NCBI GenBank assembly: GCA_964447405.1
Contig: CAYUSP010000002.1
Span: 434,001 to 498,000 of the forward strand
Direction: 5' to 3'
Source of the DNA: JALNZF01 sp964447405
GTDB taxonomy: Bacteria; Nitrospirota; UBA9217
DNA: 64,000 bases
Shown: positions 59,149-64,000 of the stretch, piece after piece
How the letters are laid out: the number at the start of each line of letters is the position of its first letter
Numbering within the stretch: the stretch's first letter is position 1
Made by a program: the position numbers and the translations under genes
The notes under the pieces: model-generated
What the model saw: the letters and a program-made list of their open reading frames with translations, nothing else
The model's database searches: none
Told to the model about the DNA's origin: nothing

Positions 59149-62067
59149 ATGCTTATGAACAACATTCACGAAATACTGGGCTATCCGTTATTCTTTGTTG
59201 CAGGCATCGAGCTCCTGCTCGGATTTATTCTGCTGAGGCAGAACCCCGGCAACAGTCTGGTGAATAAAACAGCCGCAACACTGGCTTTTTTTTCCGCGCT
59301 GTTCGCGTTCACCACAGGCATCATGTACATCCGCGCATCCCTCGGATTGTCCATCAGCCTGGTGGCCCGGCTGAACTGGATCGGCTGGTTTACGCTGCCG
59401 TCCGCCCTCCAGTTTCTCTATTACCTGGGCGACGAGAAAAGCCGGTCAGCAAAACGCATCGTCATGGTGCTCTACCCCTTCTGGACGATTGTACTGTTGC
59501 TGGCCGTTTTTACAGACCTCATTGTCAACGATTCCTACGTCCCCCTGCCCTATCATAATGAGCCGGGTCCCCTGGAAAATCCACTCAGGCTGTTCGGAGT
59601 CCTGCTCGTGCTGTGGACGTTGTATAAGGTCGTCGATATGCGCAGGACGGCTACCGGCATTGCCCGGAAGGAGCTGAACTATTTTTGCTATGGTCTGCTC
59701 CTGTTTGCAGGCGGCGCGGGCATTACCTCGGGCCTGATGCAGCTCTTCGGCGGATTTGGATTTGAACCCGGCCTTGGCGCTTACTTCGGCCTCCCCTGGG
59801 TGCTTCTGACATTCTATTCCATCGCCCGGTATAATCTCTTTGACGTCCGGCTCATCATTTCCCGGCTTCTCGGCATTATTGTTCTTCTGATGCTGTTCTC
59901 CGCGCTGCAGACAGGAGTACACGCTCTGTTTCAGCCGATGTTCGGAGATTACCTGTCGATTTTTTTTGCCTTGCCGATCATTGCTTTCTTCTTTTTTGGC
60001 ACGCCATTCAGCAGGAGGCTGCAGGATGGCCTGGACAGCATTATTCTGAAGGACCGCGTCAACTACCAGCCTGTACTCAGAAACTTCATAGACTCGATCG
60101 CATCCCTGCTCGACCTTGACCGGATCCTTCAGCTCATCCAAACGACTGTGCGCACGGGCGTTGGCTCAGAGATTGCCTGTGTGTATATGGCGGATACTTC
60201 CGGCACCTATCGTGAGCATGCTCTTCCGGAAGCACGTTCCGAGCGGGTCCTTCCCGATGCAGCGGTCCTCTGGATTCAGAAAACAAAAAGCTTTGTTCTG
60301 CGCGTGACGATCGAAACGCTGCTGCCTGCGAAGGATGCCGCTGATCTCGTGGCCATACTGCGCGATCTTTCCGCTGAAGTACTCATACCGATCTTTTCCC
60401 AGGGGAAATTGCGGGGCGTGTTATGCCTCGGCGCCAGAATGAGCCGCAGGCCATACACGCAGACCGACATCCAATTTCTTGAGACACTTGCTGGACAGGC
60501 TGCCGTAGCCATCGAGAACGCGACCTTATTCAAAGAAACCAGTCGCATCAAAGGGTCCTTACTGGAAAGTGAGGGGAAATTCCGCGTCCTGGCAGAGACT
60601 ATCCCGGCTGCGGTTTTTATCCATAAAGGAGAACGGTTCCTCTATGCAAATCCTGCCAGCGCCGTACTCTTCGGGCATACCCCTGAAGAGATTCTGACCA
60701 TGGAACTGGCGCAGGTCGTGCACCCCGACTTCCGTGAAAATGTTCTGCACCATGTTCTTGCCCATATCGAAGGCAGGGAATCCGGTTATCAGACCGAGTT
60801 CAAGATCATCAGAAAAGGTGGAGAAGAACGTTGGGTGATCATGTCCACGGGAGTAATGGACTTTCAAGGTGCGAGGGCAATCATCAGCACGCTGTTCGAC
60901 ATCACCGCACGCAAGGATCTGGAGGGCAAAGTATCCTACATGCGACGCATGGAGGCGCTCGGAAAGCTTGCTGGCGGTGTGGCCCATGATTTCAACAACA
61001 TCCTGTCCAGTATCGTGGGCCACGGGAGCATTCTCGAAATGAAACTACTCAAGGATGACCCGCTCCAGAAGCATGTGTCGCAAATCCTCTCTTCGACCGA
61101 GCGTGCGTCAAGCCTGACGCAGCGTCTCATGAACTACGGCGCGAGAAAGGATCTTGTGCTCAGCCCCTGCGATCTGAACGAACTCATGACAGGCCAGGAC
61201 AAATTTCTGGCAGGAATTCTGAGAGAAGATATCAAACTCACGATCAAGTGCAGTATGCAGCCATTGACGGTTCTTGCCGACAACAGACAGATAGAACGGA
61301 TCATCATGAACCTGGTGGCTAATGCGCGGGACGCTATGCCCGACGGTGGTACGATAACCATCAATACCGGCCGAATGGTTCTGGATAGCGATTTCATTCG
61401 AGACCATGGATTCGGCAAAGCCGGCACCTATGCCTTCTTTTCCATTCAGGATACAGGGAGCGGTATGGCGCCGGGAGTTCAAAAACGGATCTTTGAACCT
61501 TTTTTTACGACCAAGGGTGTTGGCAAAGGCACGGGTTTCGGCCTCTCCATTGTATACGACATCATCAAGGACCATAGTGGATACATCAATGTGGAAAGCA
61601 TCGTGGGCTCAGGAACTGCCTTTACTGTCTACCTTCCGCTGGTCGATGCATCGCCCGCAGCTGCCGCACAGGCACTCCACGCTGACCTGAAGAACGGCAA
61701 CGGGATCATCCTGCTTGCTGAAGATGACGACGAAATAAGGAAGTTTGCGCGGACCGTATTGGAAGAATACGGTTATACTGTACTTGAAGCGCGGGACGGC
61801 GAAGAAGCATTGCAGGCATTCGATGCCAGCAAAGACGACATTCGAGGCGTATTAACGGATATTATCATGCCTCGCATGAATGGACGTGAACTGGTGGCTG
61901 CGATCAGGAAAGTCCGGTCGGATCTCCCCATACTGTACATGAGTGGTTACTCCGAAGAGCTGCTCCTGAAAACAGGCTTGCTTCAGCAGGGCCAGTCTTT
62001 TCTGTTCAAACCCGCATCCCGACACGAGCTGGTGGCCAAGGTGCAGACCATGCTCGGTGGTTCATAA
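59149..62067 (+). CDS. Hybrid sensor histidine kinase (7TM, GAF, PAS, HisKA, HATPase, receiver)
   Basis: 972 residues from the ATG at 59149; ATG at 59155 or 59101 are alternatives and no start has a strong Shine-Dalgarno (a TATACT at 59120 suggests transcription starts after 59101). N-terminal region with about eight membrane helices (1-300), GAF (about 325-465), PAS (about 485-605), HisKA with GGVAHDFNNILSSIVGHGSIL, HATPase_c with NLVANARDAMPDGG and GTGFGLSIVYDIIKDHSG, and a receiver domain (about 845-970) with GVLTDIIMPRMNG. No separate regulator gene adjoins. Confidence 0.93.
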   Translation: MLMNNIHEILGYPLFFVAGIELLLGFILLRQNPGNSLVNKTAATLAFFSALFAFTTGIMYIRASLGLSISLVARLNWIGWFTLPSALQFLYYLGDEKSRSAKRIVMVLYPFWTIVLLLAVFTDLIVNDSYVPLPYHNEPGPLENPLRLFGVLLVLWTLYKVVDMRRTATGIARKELNYFCYGLLLFAGGAGITSGLMQLFGGFGFEPGLGAYFGLPWVLLTFYSIARYNLFDVRLIISRLLGIIVLLMLFSALQTGVHALFQPMFGDYLSIFFALPIIAFFFFGTPFSRRLQDGLDSIILKDRVNYQPVLRNFIDSIASLLDLDRILQLIQTTVRTGVGSEIACVYMADTSGTYREHALPEARSERVLPDAAVLWIQKTKSFVLRVTIETLLPAKDAADLVAILRDLSAEVLIPIFSQGKLRGVLCLGARMSRRPYTQTDIQFLETLAGQAAVAIENATLFKETSRIKGSLLESEGKFRVLAETIPAAVFIHKGERFLYANPASAVLFGHTPEEILTMELAQVVHPDFRENVLHHVLAHIEGRESGYQTEFKIIRKGGEERWVIMSTGVMDFQGARAIISTLFDITARKDLEGKVSYMRRMEALGKLAGGVAHDFNNILSSIVGHGSILEMKLLKDDPLQKHVSQILSSTERASSLTQRLMNYGARKDLVLSPCDLNELMTGQDKFLAGILREDIKLTIKCSMQPLTVLADNRQIERIIMNLVANARDAMPDGGTITINTGRMVLDSDFIRDHGFGKAGTYAFFSIQDTGSGMAPGVQKRIFEPFFTTKGVGKGTGFGLSIVYDIIKDHSGYINVESIVGSGTAFTVYLPLVDASPAAAAQALHADLKNGNGIILLAEDDDEIRKFARTVLEEYGYTVLEARDGEEALQAFDASKDDIRGVLTDIIMPRMNGRELVAAIRKVRSDLPILYMSGYSEELLLKTGLLQQGQSFLFKPASRHELVAKVQTMLGGS

Positions 62068-62098
62068 TGCGCCGACGCTGCGCATGCATCAAAAGAAA

Positions 62099-62127
62099 CG
62101 GCCGCGGAACATTCAGTTCCACGGCCG
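62099..62127 (-). terminator. Hairpin terminator between convergent genes
   Basis: CGGCCGCGGAAC (62099-62110) with GTTCCACGGCCG (62116-62127), one mismatch, 5-base loop; T-rich on the minus-strand side. It serves the minus-strand lipoprotein gene and may also end the kinase transcript. Confidence 0.8.
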
Positions 62128-62154
62128 CCTGTCAACATCCCTCAGGTGCTCCTG

Positions 62155-63207
62155 CTATTGTCTTTCCTTAAAGAGCTCATAATACGATGTGCGCTTAAAG
62201 TCCGTGCACTTGTTCTTATCGATCACAATCGTCAGTTCGGCAAAATCAGTCTCTTTGAACGCGGACATTCCCGGTACGCTGAATATCACCTGGCCTGAAA
62301 ACCGCTGATTCGGCACGAGCCGGAGCCGCGTCATATAACCGCTTTTGGTGCCGACAAAGACGCCCCGGCTCAGATTATCATAGGACGTCCAGAAGATCGG
62401 TTCATTCCGGAACGTGAAATCGAGGTCCAGCTTGTCGCTTTTGATCAGGACATAGGAGGAAAGAATGTTTAACTCAATAGGAACCTGTTTTTCGTTTTTG
62501 TAAGAGAACAGCATGGAATATTTTTCCGTGGCCGGACCTTTTTTGGTCTTGGGATCCGTGATCATGGTGACAGGGATTGTCACCATCTTGTTGCTGCTTA
62601 CATACCCCTCCAATTTATAGTCACGTATCAAATCGCCAAAGAACTTTCCTGTTGCAAGGGTAAGCCGCTGCTCATAAGGCATGGGGCCAAGGTACTTTTG
62701 TCCTCTGCCGAAATCCTCATAGATAAGAACGGCTTCAACCTGGCTCTCGGTCTCGCAGGTAAAGAATGTCTTGGATATGCCCTTGAATCCTGAGTAGGCA
62801 TGAAAATCACCCTGCACGTACCACTTGAAGACGTCCCCCCCCTTAGCCTGACAGTATGTTTTAAAGATATTGGTATCAATGAAATTGCTCATATCTCCAA
62901 AACGTCTGTCTGAAAAGCCCTCGTCGATTACCAGATATTGATCGCCCGAGGCTTTAGGGGAATTCGCGTAAATGTTGCTGGCATAGTTGAACAGGCCGGA
63001 TGATCTTTTTACGATATCGGCAACGACTGCGTTCTGCAGCTGCTGGTTGTTTATTACGCCTTCCTTATAGGAGGGTCCGAACACACCCGATACAGAAGAA
63101 GAGGAGGTGGAGGTGGTGGCGCAGCCCGCACCGACCGCAAGCGCAACCAAAACAGACGCAACTCTGATAAGCGCATTCCGATACCCGCGAATGCTAAGCG
63201 AATCCAT
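62155..63207 (-). CDS. Hypothetical lipoprotein (350 aa)
   Basis: 350 residues with AGGAGA before the ATG. Signal peptide with lipobox AVGAGC near residue 29, then a Ser/Thr-rich linker. The mature part has strand-rich blocks (YLVIDEGFSDRRFGDMSNFIDTN, YLGPMPYEQRLTLATGKFFGDLIRDY). No recognised family. A perfect 8-base dyad upstream (63297) may be its operator. Confidence 0.75.
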   Translation of the reverse strand: MDSLSIRGYRNALIRVASVLVALAVGAGCATTSTSSSSVSGVFGPSYKEGVINNQQLQNAVVADIVKRSSGLFNYASNIYANSPKASGDQYLVIDEGFSDRRFGDMSNFIDTNIFKTYCQAKGGDVFKWYVQGDFHAYSGFKGISKTFFTCETESQVEAVLIYEDFGRGQKYLGPMPYEQRLTLATGKFFGDLIRDYKLEGYVSSNKMVTIPVTMITDPKTKKGPATEKYSMLFSYKNEKQVPIELNILSSYVLIKSDKLDLDFTFRNEPIFWTSYDNLSRGVFVGTKSGYMTRLRLVPNQRFSGQVIFSVPGMSAFKETDFAELTIVIDKNKCTDFKRTSYYELFKERQ

Positions 63208-63296
63208 GATAGTCTCCTAATTGTAATAGAGCTTATAAATGGTAATAACGAAGAGGGGGGGGTGACCACAGATTAACCAACTTGCATCAGCATGTC

Positions 63297-63316
63297 AATA
63301 CTACTTTAGTAGTATT
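63297..63316. promoter_or_regulatory. Perfect dyad AATACTAC-N4-GTAGTATT
   Basis: An 8-base perfect inverted repeat about 90 bases upstream of the lipoprotein start and 97 bases after the transketolase stop. Could be an operator or a weak terminator (TTTT follows). Confidence 0.4.
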
Positions 63317-63412
63317 TTGGAAAATCCCCACCTCCCTGCATGGCTGATTAAAAACCTGCACTTCCCTTCCCAGCGCTCCCTAAGCATTAGTCTCTCTCTC
63401 ACTGTGGTTGGA

Positions 63413-64000
63413 TCATCGAAGTTCCCTTACTTTCTGTATAATGGTTTTTCGCGAGATCTCTTCATAATCGAGCAGTTCCCTCGGCTTCCCGCTCTTAGGG
63501 AGCTTCCGCACAGCCAGGGAATGAATTGTCGCGCCCGTCCCATCCAAAACGGTCCTGACCGCCTCTCCGATGCCACCCTCGGGATAATGATCCTCCACAG
63601 TGATGATCATTGTTGTGTTCTGTGCAGCCTCACTCAATGTTTGCACATCGATTGGTTTGATACTGTACAGATCCACGACGCTGATCAGGATACCATCCTT
63701 CTTCAGTTCCTCATACGCTGCTAGCGCCTCATGGACCGTTATCCCCGCCGCAATCACGGTGGCGACATCATGCACGCTCTGCTTCAATATCTTGCTGCCC
63801 CCGATCCAGAACACCTCGTCATCCCGATAGATGAGGGGCGTATCCTCCCGGGTCGTTCTCAGGTATACGATACCTCTGTGCGTTGCCGCACGTTCTACAA
63901 GTTTTTCAGTGGCGACGGCATCAGAGGGATACAGCACGACGCTGTCATGAATGGTCCTGAACATGGCGATATCTTCGAGCCCCATCTGCGATGACCCGTC
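63413..64000 (-). CDS. Transketolase, C-terminal subunit (5' end outside window)
   Basis: About 195 residues visible, open to the window edge. GSSQMGLEDIAMFRTIHDSVVLYPSDAVATEKLVERAA and IVYLRTTREDTPLIYR are transketolase pyrimidine-domain sequence, followed by the C-terminal domain (HDVATVIAAGITVHEALAAYEELKKDGILISVVDLYSIKPID). The spacing fits the split two-subunit transketolase of many bacteria and archaea; with the N-terminus missing, a full-length fused enzyme cannot be ruled out. Confidence 0.92.
   Translation of the reverse strand, partial: DGSSQMGLEDIAMFRTIHDSVVLYPSDAVATEKLVERAATHRGIVYLRTTREDTPLIYRDDEVFWIGGSKILKQSVHDVATVIAAGITVHEALAAYEELKKDGILISVVDLYSIKPIDVQTLSEAAQNTTMIITVEDHYPEGGIGEAVRTVLDGTGATIHSLAVRKLPKSGKPRELLDYEEISRKTIIQKVRELR

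Overview
The window is a 64 kb piece of a flagellated, probably anaerobic or microaerophilic Gram-negative bacterium. Flagellar P- and L-ring genes, lipoproteins, sigma-54 activators, a periplasmic-type multihaem cytochrome, a ferredoxin-dependent 2-oxoacid oxidoreductase and AMP-forming aryl-CoA ligases fit Nitrospirota or Desulfobacterota best. This is inference from gene content; no phylogenetic marker is present.

Layout. 1-8276: flagellar rod, ring and hook-junction operon (flgF end, flgG, flgA, flgH, flgI, flgJ, flgM, flgN, flgK, flgL), closed by a terminator. 8297-22400: a stress and signalling region with four universal-stress-protein genes, an Ap4A phosphorylase-like gene, two NtrC-type sigma-54 activators, a histidine kinase, a TauE/SafE transporter operon under a GntR regulator, a thioredoxin-reductase-like flavoprotein and two related tiny proteins sharing an FAEAG core. 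Three intergenic regions there carry six copies of one operator-like motif (TGGTGCA-N6-TGTTGCG) next to sigma-54 type promoters, which suggests one regulon. 22400-25030: uncharacterised membrane proteins.

25092-32339: a 7.2 kb integrative element in the 3' end of tRNA-Glu(CTC), with direct repeats, a P4-type integrase, an AlpA-like regulator, a replication-like protein, DUF5681 and DUF5659-like proteins and a lipoprotein cargo gene. tRNA-Gln, a TrkA-N potassium channel and a trihaem cytochrome follow. 34556-39301 is an AT-rich two-gene unit: a 1401-residue secreted C39-peptidase, BACON and DUF1566 protein ending in a dockerin, and a cohesin-like lipoprotein.

39756-44052: purine permease, DUF6599 protein, lipoprotein, cupin and a Tat-exported aldo/keto reductase with ferredoxin clusters. 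44251-56990: an amino-acid and aryl-acid catabolic block (ACT protein, livKHMGF, paaK, amidohydrolase; on the other strand paaK, iorA, iorB, flavin reductase; then a PaaI-like thioesterase). The apparent job is import of amino acids and ferredoxin-linked oxidation of their 2-oxoacids, with aryl acids activated to CoA esters. 57091-64000: VanZ-like protein, MFS transporter, hybrid histidine kinase, lipoprotein and a transketolase C-terminal subunit cut by the window edge.

A pervasive oddity is a set of inverted repeats whose arms are degenerate iterations of short words. They fill several intergenic gaps and also form the signal-peptide coding regions of flgA, flgH and flgI.
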